Shown here in pieces: positions 34,119 to 43,186 of a stretch of 43,297 bases of DNA. This DNA comes from Candidatus Sericytochromatia bacterium (GTDB lineage: Bacteria > Cyanobacteriota > Sericytochromatia > UBA7694). Location: the NCBI GenBank assembly GCA_015272195.1, contig JACYMC010000118.1, positions 1-43,297 on the forward strand, in the 5' to 3' direction. Each line of letters starts with the position of its first letter. The stretch's first letter is position 1. The position numbers and the translations under genes are program-made. The notes beneath the pieces are model-generated. The model had not been told where the DNA came from, ran no database searches, and saw nothing but the letters and a program-made list of their open reading frames with translations.

Positions 34119-34406
34119 ATGATAAACGCTGAAACCAGACCGCCTGCTGGCGAGGGGTGGGGATTTATTTTGCCAGGGACTTTATATGCCTTCCTGTATG
34201 TTGGCGGCGTGTATGACCCTGGTCGCTGGTTCGCTTGCCTGATACTTAGTGGCAGCATGTTGCTGTTTCTGGTCTTGCTGCCTCTGGCAAGCCCCGGGAT
34301 ATTCAAAGTGGCTGACAGCACTCAACCTGAGTGCACCGCCGCACCGCCGGGCTTCTCCAACTGTTTCAGCCGACCAGGCAGAACCCGACAGAGGATCGTC
34401 CCATGA
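34119..34406 (+). CDS. Small two-helix membrane protein coupled to the ankyrin gene
   Basis: A 95-residue protein with two hydrophobic segments (GFILPGTLYAFLYVGG and FACLILSGSMLLFLVLLPLA) and a short hydrophilic C-end rich in Pro and Arg. GAGG lies 8 bases before its ATG, and its stop overlaps the ATG of the ankyrin-repeat gene as ATGA. That coupling supports a real gene rather than noise. I know no family. A membrane anchor or partner for the ankyrin protein is inferred. Confidence 0.65.
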   Translation: MINAETRPPAGEGWGFILPGTLYAFLYVGGVYDPGRWFACLILSGSMLLFLVLLPLASPGIFKVADSTQPECTAAPPGFSNCFSRPGRTRQRIVP

Positions 34407-36466
34407 GTTTCAGATCGGCATGGCAGGGCACGGGCCTGGGACTGATCCTGTTGCTGGGCTGCATGGTTCCCCCCGGGACCGGAGCGCTGACAGGCATGGC
34501 CCTGGCCCAGCAGACCGCCGATGAAGCGGCCACGTCTCCGCTGATTCAGGCCATTACCGACGGCGATCTGGCGCGTTTTGAGCAGTTGCTGGCTACCGGT
34601 GCAGAGATCGAGCAGCGCGCCTATGCCCAAACCCCTCTGATATTTGCCGCCGCCTCAGGGCAGGTCCAAATGGTCAGGCACCTGCTCAGCAAAGGCGCAG
34701 AAACCGATAGCCATGCAGAAGAAAGCCATGCCCTGCCGGCACTGCACCGGGCGGCCCAGGAAGGCCATCTGGCCGTGGTGAAGGCCCTGCTGGCACACGG
34801 TGCCAGCATAGATTTTGTGAGCAACAAAGGATCCACCGCACTGTGGGAGGCGGTCAAACACGGGCAGTATGCAGTGGTCAGAGAATTACTGACCCGGGGA
34901 GCCAATGCCCACGACCAGAAGCTCCAACTCAGCGGCATGGTCAAACCCCTGATGATCGAAGCGGTTCAACAAAGCGATACCCGGATTTTAAAAGCTCTGG
35001 TACAGGCAGGGGCTGACATTCATCAGCCTTACAACGGCTGGACGCCCCTGATGTATGCCGCCGTCAGTGGACAGGCTGAAGCCGTGCGCTACCTGCTATC
35101 TCAGGGCCTGTCAGCCAATGACACCACGCCAGCAGGCTGGACCCCGCTGATGGCCGCAGCTGCAGGGGGCCAGCTTGAGATCCTGCAACTATTGGCAACA
35201 CAGGGGGCCGAAATCCAGGGGCGACCAGGCTGGAAAGCTTTACTACAGAGTGTTTTCAGCCGACTGAGCGTCACACAGATCCGCAAAGAAGAAACGGTGC
35301 GCTGGCTTTTGGCCCGGGGCGCCCGCTATGATGCAGGCGTGCCCGTGCCCGATCATCCAGGCTATTCTGAATGGCTGGTGGCCGTGGCCAGCAACGTCAC
35401 CGAATGGGGGCTGGAATTGCTGCAAGCCGGGGCCAACCCGGATCAGAAAAGCCCTGACGGCTGGACCGCCCTGATGTGGGCAGCCTGCAATAACAATCTG
35501 GCGCTGACGGAGGCCCTGCTGGCCCGCAGCACGCGCACGCTGAACGCCCGTAACAGCGAACATCTGACGGCACTGGACCTGGCACTCGGAAACGCCTCAG
35601 ACACCCTGGTGCAGACCCTGCTGAATGCAGGTGCCGCCCTGAATGAAGCAGCGCAATCCACGCAGCCTTCGCTGTTCAGGGCCCTGGAAAAAGAAAGCCA
35701 CCTGAAGCTGCTGATCGCGCGCGGGGTACAGCTGAACATCCGCAATGACAGGGGGCAGACTCCCCTCATCCGGGCCGCGGATCAGATCATGCCGTCGGCG
35801 ATTCGTCCTCTGCTGGCTGCCGGCGCTGACCGCAATCTGCGCGATCACAGCGGCAAAAGCGCGCTGGATTACGCACTAACGCATAATCATAGCCTGCTGA
35901 TTTGTCTGCTGATGCAGGACGCCCCACCAGACATCGCCGAGACGATCTACCGCAGGGCAGGCATCACAGGTCCTGCAGCGGAACTGGCAGCGTACCAGAA
36001 GGGCTACAAGACCACGCCCTCTTTTGCAGAGTATCTGGCACTGGCGGATCGTCATGCGGCAAAAGGCCGCTTCAACAGCACGGCCAAAGCGTATCAATGG
36101 GCCCGGCAACACCCAGAGGCCAAAACGCCCGACAATCAGCACACACTGACCCTGCGTCTGGGCTTGCTGGCCTTGCTGACCTGGCGTTTTGATGAGGCAG
36201 CTGCCAGCGCCCGGCAGGCATTGCAGCTGAAGCCTGAACATATTCCTGCCCACCTGCTGGAGATCCATGTGCGCCTGTGCAGCGGTCAGCAGACAGAGGC
36301 CCGCCAGCAGTATGAGAAGCTCCTGGCGGATTTGCCCTCAGTCCTTCACCCTACGGTACAGGCACAGCTGCAAACGGATTTTGAAATGCTGACCAGATAT
36401 GGCCTCTTGCCTGAAGATACTGCCTTCAACAGTCTTCTGAAAGAACCCGACACCGCTTCCGACTGA
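34403..36466 (+). CDS. Exported ankyrin-repeat protein
   Basis: A 687-residue protein with an N-terminal signal (LGLILLLGC, lipobox possible at Cys18, or cleavage later at MALAQ). From about residue 45 to 520 there are some thirteen ankyrin repeats, e.g. TPLIFAAASGQVQMVRHLLS, ALHRAAQEGHLAVVKALLAH, TPLMYAAVSGQAEAVRYLLS, TALMWAACNNNLALTEALLA and TPLIRAADQIMPSAIRPLLAA. The C-terminal 150 residues are helical, with TPR-like pairs (YLALADRHAAKGRFNST, HIPAHLLEIHVRLCSGQQTEA). The start at 34403 has GAGGA-type ribosome site 8 bases before; the frame open from 34331 lacks one. It may bind proteins at the cell surface. Confidence 0.87.
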   Translation: MSFRSAWQGTGLGLILLLGCMVPPGTGALTGMALAQQTADEAATSPLIQAITDGDLARFEQLLATGAEIEQRAYAQTPLIFAAASGQVQMVRHLLSKGAETDSHAEESHALPALHRAAQEGHLAVVKALLAHGASIDFVSNKGSTALWEAVKHGQYAVVRELLTRGANAHDQKLQLSGMVKPLMIEAVQQSDTRILKALVQAGADIHQPYNGWTPLMYAAVSGQAEAVRYLLSQGLSANDTTPAGWTPLMAAAAGGQLEILQLLATQGAEIQGRPGWKALLQSVFSRLSVTQIRKEETVRWLLARGARYDAGVPVPDHPGYSEWLVAVASNVTEWGLELLQAGANPDQKSPDGWTALMWAACNNNLALTEALLARSTRTLNARNSEHLTALDLALGNASDTLVQTLLNAGAALNEAAQSTQPSLFRALEKESHLKLLIARGVQLNIRNDRGQTPLIRAADQIMPSAIRPLLAAGADRNLRDHSGKSALDYALTHNHSLLICLLMQDAPPDIAETIYRRAGITGPAAELAAYQKGYKTTPSFAEYLALADRHAAKGRFNSTAKAYQWARQHPEAKTPDNQHTLTLRLGLLALLTWRFDEAAASARQALQLKPEHIPAHLLEIHVRLCSGQQTEARQQYEKLLADLPSVLHPTVQAQLQTDFEMLTRYGLLPEDTAFNSLLKEPDTASD

Positions 36467-36552
36467 AAAAAACCGCCGGATTTAAGATGCCACAGGCTTG
36501 ACCCTCACGCAAAGGCATAGTGCATCATCAGAACAGAAAGGCGGTGAAATCC

Positions 36553-36867
36553 ATGAGAGTCAAAGAAATAGCCGAGCTGACCGGTATCACCGTGCGCACC
36601 CTGCACTATTATGATGCCATTGGACTGCTTAAACCCGAAGACACCAGAGTAGACGCCCAGACGGCCATCGCCTGCTGGTACCAGCAGCTGCAGCGCATGG
36701 GCAATTACGCTTATGCAGCCTTTAAAGGCCTCGGCCAGATATATGTCGATGACAGTCGTTTTACGGCCAATATCGACAGGTTCGGTGAAGGGCTGGCGGT
36801 CTTTATGCGCGATGCCATGGCTATTTACGCCGACCGGCAGACAACTGCCGAAGTATCAAAGGTCTGA
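36553..36867 (+). CDS. Truncated MerR-family regulator fused to end of TipAS domain
   Basis: A 104-residue protein. Its first 33 residues are the MerR helix-turn-helix and first wing half ([31 protein letters not shown]). Directly after comes the C-terminal part of a TipAS-type domain ([35 protein letters not shown]). Normal MerR-TipAS proteins have about 250 residues; the middle 140 or so (second wing, dimer helix, half of TipAS) is missing in frame. It is either a decaying remnant or a mini-regulator. The ATG at 36553 follows a weak GGCGG; the GC-rich codon use resembles neighbours. No flanking mobile element is seen. Confidence 0.7.
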   Translation: MRVKEIAELTGITVRTLHYYDAIGLLKPEDTRVDAQTAIACWYQQLQRMGNYAYAAFKGLGQIYVDDSRFTANIDRFGEGLAVFMRDAMAIYADRQTTAEVSKV

Positions 36868-36896
36868 AAACAAGGCCTGCGGACGCCTCAAAGCGC

Positions 36897-36926
36897 TGAA
36901 CAGCTGCCTGTCGCCTGTGTTATTAT
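36897..36926 (+). promoter_or_regulatory. Putative promoter for pheS-pheT
   Basis: TGAACA (36897-36902) and an extended -10 TGTTATTAT (-10 at 36921-36926) are 18 bp apart, 36 bases before the pheS ATG. No T-box or phenylalanine leader is seen. Confidence 0.45.
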
Positions 36927-36962
36927 GTGGCATTACCCCACAATAATATGGAGACAGGCAGC

Positions 36963-37991
36963 ATGCTGGAAACCCTGGAAACCATTGGCAGCACCCAGGC
37001 TGAGGCCCTGCAGGCCATTGCCAACGCCCCCGATGACGCCGTCCTGGAGGCCCTGCGCGTGGCCTATCTGGGCAAAAAAGGCCACGTCAAACAGTTTTAT
37101 GCCCTGCTGGGCAAGGTCCCCCCTGAGCAAAAAGCCGAAGCCGGTCAGCGGATCAATGCCCTGCGCGACGCCGTTGAAACGGCCTTGAGCGAGCGCAAGA
37201 GCGCACTGCAGGCCAATCGCTACGCCGATCTGGCCGATAAAGAGTGGCTGGACGTGACCGCGCCGGGCCTGCGTCAGAGCCGGGGCCGCTTGCACCCAAT
37301 CACCCAGATTCAGTATGAAATTGAAGATATTTTTCGCTCGATGGGCTTTGATGTCTTTGACGGCCCCCAGGTCGAAGATGACTACCACAATTTTGAGGCC
37401 CTCAATATTCCGGCGGACCACCCGGCCCGCGATATGCAGGACACCTTCTGGCTGACCAACGGCCGCCTGCTGCGCACCCACACCTCCAGCGTGCAGATTC
37501 GCGCCATGCAACAGCACAAGCCGCCCCTGCGCGGTATTTCACCGGGTCGCGTCTACCGCTACGAGGCCACCGACGCCTCCCACGAAAACACCTTTTACCA
37601 GGTCGAGGGCCTGATGGTCGACAAAGACATTTCGGTGGCCCATCTGATCTATGTGATGAAAAAGCTGCTGCGCGAGATCTTTCAAAAAGACGTGGAAGTG
37701 CGTCTGCGGCCCGGCTTCTTCCCTTTTGTGGAGCCCGGTTTTGAGCTGGATATCGCCTGTCTGATCTGCAGCGGCAGCGGCTGTGCGGTCTGCAAACACG
37801 AAGGCTGGGTCGAACTGCTTCCCTGCGGCGCGATTCACCCCAACGTACTGCGCCACTGCAACATTGACCCTGAGGTCTACACGGGCTTTGCCTTTGGCTT
37901 AGGCCTCAACCGCCTGGTGATGATGCGCTACGGCATCAACGATATCCGCCACTTCCAAAGCGGCAATCTGGCATTTCTGGAGCAGTTTTAA
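36963..37991 (+). CDS. pheS: Phenylalanyl-tRNA synthetase alpha chain
   Basis: A 342-residue class-II synthetase subunit. It has an N-terminal coiled-coil (1-85), motif 2 ([22 protein letters not shown]) and motif 3 ([18 protein letters not shown]), plus GDIRQFE-type IRHFQSGN. It carries the zinc-finger-like [17 protein letters not shown] insert seen in many non-proteobacterial PheS. It charges tRNA-Phe with PheT. The ATG at 36963 has GGAG 9 bases upstream; in-frame ATG at 36948 and GTG at 36927 lack such spacing. Confidence 0.96.
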   Translation: MLETLETIGSTQAEALQAIANAPDDAVLEALRVAYLGKKGHVKQFYALLGKVPPEQKAEAGQRINALRDAVETALSERKSALQANRYADLADKEWLDVTAPGLRQSRGRLHPITQIQYEIEDIFRSMGFDVFDGPQVEDDYHNFEALNIPADHPARDMQDTFWLTNGRLLRTHTSSVQIRAMQQHKPPLRGISPGRVYRYEATDASHENTFYQVEGLMVDKDISVAHLIYVMKKLLREIFQKDVEVRLRPGFFPFVEPGFELDIACLICSGSGCAVCKHEGWVELLPCGAIHPNVLRHCNIDPEVYTGFAFGLGLNRLVMMRYGINDIRHFQSGNLAFLEQF

Positions 37992-37992
37992 G

Positions 37993-40059
37993 ATGAAATT
38001 ATCACTGGATTGGATACAGGAATACGTCGGAGCGCTGCCCGACAGCCCCAAAGCCGTGGGCCTCAAAATGACCCTGGCCACCGCCGAAATCGAGGGCCAT
38101 GAAAGCATTGGCAGCGACACGGTTTACGATATCGACAACAAATCCCTGACCCACCGCCCCGACCTCTGGGGCCACTACGGTTTTGCCCGCGAGGTGGCCG
38201 CCGTTTACCAGCACGAACTGGCGCCGCTGAATCTCGGCAACTGGGCCTATCCCGCCAGCAGTCAGGATTTGCTGACCGTCAGCATTGACTGTGACAGCAC
38301 GCTCTGCCCGCGCTACAACGGCCTGATAATTGACGGCATCCAGGTGGGGCCTTCACCCGACTGGCTACAGCAGCGCCTCGAAAAGGCCGGTGCGCGCCCG
38401 ATCAACAATATTGTGGACCTGACCAACTATATTCTGTTTGAGCTGGGCCAGCCCTTGCACGCCTTTGACCGCCACAAACTCAGCGGTGACCAGATTCGCG
38501 TGCGCCTGGCAAGTGCTGGCGAAAATATTGACACCCTCGATGGGGGCAGTCATCAATTAAACCCCGATATGCTGGTGATTGCCGATGCACACAAACCCGT
38601 GGCCATTGCGGGCGTGATGGGCGGGGCCAACAGCGAAGTGGACGACAACACCACCTGCCTGGTGCTGGAATCGGCCAATTTTCACCCGACCCACGTGCGC
38701 CGCACGGCAGCGGCCCTGGGCATTCGCACCGAATCTTCGATGCGCTTTGAAAAGGGCCTCGACCCTTACCAGACAGAAACCGCCGTGCGCCGTTTTGTGA
38801 CCCTGCTGCTGGAAATCTGTCCGGATGCAAAAGTTATCAGCCCCCTGCTGGATGTGGGATTTAAAGCCCCCGAACCGATTCAGATTGCCAGCCGCTTCAG
38901 TTTTATCAACCAGCGCCTGGGCACAGAGCTGCCCGCAGAGCAGATTGCCGGTATTCTGCAGCGCCTGCACTTTAAACTGGAGATCAGCGGCGATGATTTT
39001 GTGGCCACCGTGCCCAGCTTTCGCGCCACCGGCGATATCAGCATGCCGATGGATCTGGTCGAAGAAGTAGGCCGGGTCTATGGCTATGACAACATCACGC
39101 CCAAAGCGCCCCTGATTCCGGTGCAGCCGGTGCAGCCCAGCCCGCTGCACGCCCTGCAGCGCCAGCTGCGCACCGTCCTCAGCCGCGATCTGGCCTTTCA
39201 TGAGGTCTACAACTACGGCTTTGTGGGCCAGAAGCTGCTGGAGCAGGTGGGTCTGAGCCCCGAAGGGCATCTGGCCCTGGCCAACCCCCTGGCCAGCGAT
39301 CAGCACCTGCTACGCACCAGCCTCGTGCCCAATATGCTCAAAATCACCGCCGAAAACCTGCGCTTCAACAAGCGCTTCCGGCTTTATGAGCTGGAGCGGG
39401 TCTTTAACGAAAATGCTGCAGACACGGCCTTTGAACACGATCAGATGATGCTCTGCGGCCTGCTCTGCGACAGCGCCTGGCAGCAGGCTTCAACCGATAT
39501 TTATCTGGCCAGCAAGGGCGCGGTCGAAGACCTGCTGGCCCAGCTGCCAGCGGCCCGGCAGGCCCGCTTTGTGCCCGCCGAAAACGTGCCTGCCTGGGCC
39601 CACCCGGGTCGCAGTGCCGAAATCCGGGTTGATGAGATCCTGATTGGCCGTCTGGCACAGTTGCACCCGCAGACCGCCCAGAACCTGGGCATCAAAGCAG
39701 GTGTGGGCCTGTTTGAACTGGATATCCCCGCCCTGCTGACTTTGCCGCAGCCGCCAGCCAAACAGGTCAGCGTGCAGAAATACCCCACCGTGCCCTTTGA
39801 TATCTCGGTGATCACCGCTGAACGCACCCTGATTGCTGACGTTGAAACCCTGATCCGCAGTCTCGACGGGAAGGTGCGCGATGTGAAGCTCTTTGACGTC
39901 TATGTGGGCGAAAACATCGGCCCGGGCCACAAAAGCCTGGCTTTTACCATCACCTTTGCCGCCCCGGATCACACCCTGCAGCCGGCAGAAATCGACGATC
40001 TGCAAAACCGGGTGATGGACAGCCTCGACGCTGCCGGTCACAAAGTACGGCGCGGTTAA
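37993..40059 (+). CDS. pheT: Phenylalanyl-tRNA synthetase beta chain lacking the EMAPII/tRNA-binding domain
   Basis: A 688-residue PheT, about 107 shorter than the E. coli protein (795). The N-terminal 40 residues ([26 protein letters not shown]) run straight into the B1 region ([20 protein letters not shown]), so the OB-fold tRNA-binding (EMAPII-like) domain, normally residues about 39-150, is absent. B3/B4 ([23 protein letters not shown]), B5, the catalytic-like core and the C-terminal ferredoxin anticodon-binding domain ([24 protein letters not shown]) are intact. The ATG follows the pheS stop by one base with GGAG 10 bases upstream. The reduced form appears real and in frame. Confidence 0.96.
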   Translation: MKLSLDWIQEYVGALPDSPKAVGLKMTLATAEIEGHESIGSDTVYDIDNKSLTHRPDLWGHYGFAREVAAVYQHELAPLNLGNWAYPASSQDLLTVSIDCDSTLCPRYNGLIIDGIQVGPSPDWLQQRLEKAGARPINNIVDLTNYILFELGQPLHAFDRHKLSGDQIRVRLASAGENIDTLDGGSHQLNPDMLVIADAHKPVAIAGVMGGANSEVDDNTTCLVLESANFHPTHVRRTAAALGIRTESSMRFEKGLDPYQTETAVRRFVTLLLEICPDAKVISPLLDVGFKAPEPIQIASRFSFINQRLGTELPAEQIAGILQRLHFKLEISGDDFVATVPSFRATGDISMPMDLVEEVGRVYGYDNITPKAPLIPVQPVQPSPLHALQRQLRTVLSRDLAFHEVYNYGFVGQKLLEQVGLSPEGHLALANPLASDQHLLRTSLVPNMLKITAENLRFNKRFRLYELERVFNENAADTAFEHDQMMLCGLLCDSAWQQASTDIYLASKGAVEDLLAQLPAARQARFVPAENVPAWAHPGRSAEIRVDEILIGRLAQLHPQTAQNLGIKAGVGLFELDIPALLTLPQPPAKQVSVQKYPTVPFDISVITAERTLIADVETLIRSLDGKVRDVKLFDVYVGENIGPGHKSLAFTITFAAPDHTLQPAEIDDLQNRVMDSLDAAGHKVRRG

Positions 40060-40074
40060 AGCCGCAGCAAAGCC

Positions 40075-41859
40075 TCAGTCAGCGCTGATCTCACCCTGAC
40101 TGGCGCTGCCCAGCAGGGCATTGCCTGCGGGATCACGCACGCTTTGGGCAATCTGCACCTGAATCCGATCGCCGGCCTGAAAAAGATTGGCGCGGGCATT
40201 GGCCGCCAGGCCCGGAAAAATCCGCATACCGCCAACAGGCGCGTTCAGGCGGTCGACGGCAAAGAGGCCTTCGGGATCAATCACCACCAGGGCCACGATC
40301 TTTTGGGTATCGAGACTGCGAGCGCCGGCGGCCAGGGTAATGCGCCAGCTGTCACCGCTGGTCAGCGCGCCCTGCTGATTACTGGCTTTGCGGGCACTGA
40401 AGGGATTGCCGTCAAGCAGGCTGTTGAGCGCGGTCTGCAGCGCAGTCCAGCTGCTGGCTTCGGGGGTGAATTCAAACGAAGTATCCGTTCCATCCTGATA
40501 ATAAATACGGCCGCTCACAGCCGCCAGGGTACCTGTCAGATTCTCGCCAGCTGTCTGGTCCCCTGTCACGCTCAGCGCCGGAGCCTCCAGACGCACAATC
40601 TGCTGCAGCGGATCCAGGGGTTCAAAGTGTACCTGCCCACCCAGCACCGACCAGGACAGTTCTGACAGCAGGGTCTGCTCACCACGTTGCACGCTGACAC
40701 GATAATTGGCCGCAGCGGCAGCCGGCGTGACCACTTCATGGCCTGCCGGTGCTTCGGCAATTGCCTGATTCATACCGCCAACGAGGGTATAGCCAAGGGT
40801 GGGCCAGCGCATCGGCTTGTTGTAGCGCACGCGGATCAGATCACCCTGCTCAGCCCCGTGGCGTTCAGCGCTCAGGGCCTGCAGGGCATCAATTTCGGGC
40901 AGGCTGCGATCCTGAGCGGCCGCAAAACTGACGGTGGCGGACGCTGTCTGACCCAGCCTGAAAAAATCCTGGCTGCGGCTGACACCCAGCTTGTCAAGAA
41001 TCGGGCCCTTAAAACCCAAGGTATAGCGCGGCAAACGGCTGGCCTCGCTGTCGCCAGGCAAACCCGCCCCGTCGCGAAAGCGCAGGGTCAGCTGGGTGTC
41101 GTCCGGGCGCCAGTCAAAGACAAAAGCCCGCTGGTCCCAGAGCAGGGTATTGGCCGCCAGCTCACCCGCAGCGCCCCGCACGCTTGGCGTATAATTCTCG
41201 GCCAGGCGCAGCACCAGCTGCTGGGCCACGCTGTTGCGATCCATGGGCTCAGAAAAGGTCAGCACCAGCTCTGGACGCGAAGAAACAGGCAGGTCCGTGA
41301 CCGGCCTGACCGCCTGAACTTCAGGCTGATCATTCAGGGCATTGGCAGCCGCAAAATCAAGCGTCTGCTGCGCCTGGGCCTCACTCAGACTCAGCACCTG
41401 ACTGCGCGGCGTAAAACCCAGCCGCTCTGCGCGCAGCTCCAGCTGCAAACCTGTGGGCAGGTTTTCCAGCAGATAAGCACCAGCGCGGGTTTCGGTCTGG
41501 GCCTCAAAGGGCCGGCTGCTGTCAAGGGAGCGCAGGCGCAGGCGCACGCCGCTCAGGGGCAGGCCCTGGGCATCAAACACCGTGCCTTCAAGACGCCCCG
41601 GATACGTGAGGGGCTGAGCCGGCGGCGCAGAGGCCGTATGACCCGGTGGACGCAAAACGGTTGGTTCCGGTTCAGGGGCTCGGGGTGTTGCGGTGGGCTG
41701 CGGACTGACTTCAGATATTGCATCCTGTGTCGGCCCGGCATCAGCGGAGGCACCGGGCAAGGGAATATTAACCGTGGGTGAGGGTGCGGGCAAATCTACC
41801 GGCGTCAGCGGCTGACAGGCCGCTACAAGCCAGATCCAGGACCACATGATACGCTTCAT
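40075..41859 (-). CDS. Lipoprotein with carboxypeptidase-regulatory-like and Ig-like (Big) domains
   Basis: A 594-residue lipoprotein (MKRIMWSWIWLVAAC, lipobox VAAC). After a Pro/Thr-rich linker (about 18-85) is a CarboxypepD_reg/SdrB-like module (GRLEGTVFDAQGLPLSGVRL, about 88-175), then an Ig-like Big_5 module (PELVLTFSEPMDRNSVAQQL) and several beta-rich, adhesin-like repeats. The ATG at 41859 starts the signal; the longer frame to 41991 is antisense to the PLD gene. It follows the PLD stop with 7 bases between, so it belongs to the same operon. A surface-binding role is inferred. Confidence 0.84.
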   Translation of the reverse strand: MKRIMWSWIWLVAACQPLTPVDLPAPSPTVNIPLPGASADAGPTQDAISEVSPQPTATPRAPEPEPTVLRPPGHTASAPPAQPLTYPGRLEGTVFDAQGLPLSGVRLRLRSLDSSRPFEAQTETRAGAYLLENLPTGLQLELRAERLGFTPRSQVLSLSEAQAQQTLDFAAANALNDQPEVQAVRPVTDLPVSSRPELVLTFSEPMDRNSVAQQLVLRLAENYTPSVRGAAGELAANTLLWDQRAFVFDWRPDDTQLTLRFRDGAGLPGDSEASRLPRYTLGFKGPILDKLGVSRSQDFFRLGQTASATVSFAAAQDRSLPEIDALQALSAERHGAEQGDLIRVRYNKPMRWPTLGYTLVGGMNQAIAEAPAGHEVVTPAAAAANYRVSVQRGEQTLLSELSWSVLGGQVHFEPLDPLQQIVRLEAPALSVTGDQTAGENLTGTLAAVSGRIYYQDGTDTSFEFTPEASSWTALQTALNSLLDGNPFSARKASNQQGALTSGDSWRITLAAGARSLDTQKIVALVVIDPEGLFAVDRLNAPVGGMRIFPGLAANARANLFQAGDRIQVQIAQSVRDPAGNALLGSASQGEISAD

Positions 41860-41866
41860 GTTCGGC

Positions 41867-43072
41867 TTAAATCGGGTTGATGTCGTCATCAATAACCTGG
41901 CTGCTGCAGGCCCGGTTATCGTAAGGCGGTGGATTGTTTTGTACCGAAGCACGTTTGAGTCGCTCATGCTCCTGTTCATAGGCTGCCGCAATTTTAGGCG
42001 ACTGAATGATCAGGGTGTTTTCGTTGTTGCGCTCTTCAGCACTCATCGAGAAATTATACGATCCGGTAATCACCACGCGCCGATCCACAATAAAGGTTTT
42101 GCTGTGCAGCAGGGCCTGGTTGCCGTCAATCATGACCGGAATATTTTTGGTCAGCAGCTCCTGATAAATCGAATACTGACTGATCATACAGCCATCAAAA
42201 ATGCCTTCAATGGCCAGGCCTTCACGGGCTTTGCGCACCAGCATCTGCTGAATATCTTTGTCGGTCACCGAAAAGACCGCAAAGCGAATGCTTTGCCTGG
42301 CCCGACCAAGGGTTTCAAGGATCGCTTGTTTGGTACCGCCACGGGGCGAGAAATAAGTCTGAATCGAGGCACCATCAACTTTGACCACCGGAAAGGGCAC
42401 GTCTTTGCCGCCGGGGCCAAACAGTCCCTGTTCAAACAAACGGTCAAACTCCGCCTGATAGTTGGCCGCCAGCTGGGGAGAGCTGATTTTCAGGGCGTTG
42501 TTGTTGTCACGGTATAGTGAATTGTGCGTCAGGTTCATGGAGCTGGTGATCACATGCTGACCATCCATAATCATGAACTTGTGGTGCATCAGGCCTGTAC
42601 GTTCATCACCACGCAGGAAAATCCCGGCATCTGCCATGGCCTGCATCTGGGGCCGCAGCTGACCGTTCAGCGCCAAGCTGTCAGATTCAGTCACAATGCG
42701 CACCCTGACACCACGCTGACGGGCCTGGATCAGGGCCTGAATAATGCTGACCTCGGTAATATCATAAATGGCGATATCGAGGCTTTTTTTGGCTTGCTGC
42801 ACCAGACCCACAAAAATTTTATCGGGGTTATGCGGATCCTGATGCCCGGCCTGTTCGTTATCTGTATACAGCTCGTGATAGGCATTATTAAACTTCACCA
42901 TCACATCACCCAGTTGAATGGGGGCATTAAAGCCCTGAAAAATGGGAGCGGACGCCCAATTCTGAATCGGCATCTGCTGTTGCAGCGGCATATTGCGCCA
43001 GGCTGGTGCCTGACAGGCCACCAGCGCAGCCATCAGGGCCGCTAAAGCTATCCAGCGTACACGTTGGGACAC
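41867..43072 (-). CDS. Phospholipase D-like HKD lipoprotein
   Basis: A 401-residue lipoprotein (signal ALAALMAALVAC, lipobox LVAC). It has both PLD catalytic HKD motifs: HHKFMIMD followed by SSMN, and HSKTFIVD followed by GSYNFS. They are similarly spaced to bacterial PLD/cardiolipin-synthase-like hydrolases. The substrate may be a phospholipid or nucleic acid; the lipid anchor favours the envelope. The start is a GTG (43072) with AAAGG 8 bases upstream. A strong PHO-box-like triple repeat lies just upstream, fitting a phosphate-scavenging role (inferred). It co-transcribes with the adhesin-like lipoprotein. Confidence 0.9.
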   Translation of the reverse strand: MSQRVRWIALAALMAALVACQAPAWRNMPLQQQMPIQNWASAPIFQGFNAPIQLGDVMVKFNNAYHELYTDNEQAGHQDPHNPDKIFVGLVQQAKKSLDIAIYDITEVSIIQALIQARQRGVRVRIVTESDSLALNGQLRPQMQAMADAGIFLRGDERTGLMHHKFMIMDGQHVITSSMNLTHNSLYRDNNNALKISSPQLAANYQAEFDRLFEQGLFGPGGKDVPFPVVKVDGASIQTYFSPRGGTKQAILETLGRARQSIRFAVFSVTDKDIQQMLVRKAREGLAIEGIFDGCMISQYSIYQELLTKNIPVMIDGNQALLHSKTFIVDRRVVITGSYNFSMSAEERNNENTLIIQSPKIAAAYEQEHERLKRASVQNNPPPYDNRACSSQVIDDDINPI

Positions 43073-43098
43073 AGCATTGCCTTTCTGAAAGCAGATAG

Positions 43099-43127
43099 GG
43101 TTAAGTATAGGTTATACCCCGGCTAAA
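43099..43127 (-). promoter_or_regulatory. PHO-box-like triple direct repeat upstream of the PLD gene
   Basis: On the minus strand TTTAGCC (plus 43121-43127), TATAACC (43110-43116) and CTTAACC (43099-43105) recur with an exact 11-bp period. This matches the cyanobacterial PHO-box layout, three copies of an 8-bp YTTAAYYW unit with 3-bp gaps. It sits 27 bases before the GTG start; a TATACT overlaps it, so it could be an activator or repressor site. Confidence 0.6.
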
Positions 43128-43186
43128 CTTGCCCCATTCTTAAGCGTTTTTCATCTGTCTGAAACACAGGCCAGAAATCATTAATT

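Noticed and set aside
40687-41781. Plus-strand frame of 364 residues
   Set aside because: Antisense to the adhesin-like lipoprotein; no start context or motif.
41860-41991. N-terminal extension of the adhesin-like lipoprotein
   Set aside because: It would read through the PLD gene's 3' end and place residues before the lipobox signal peptide.
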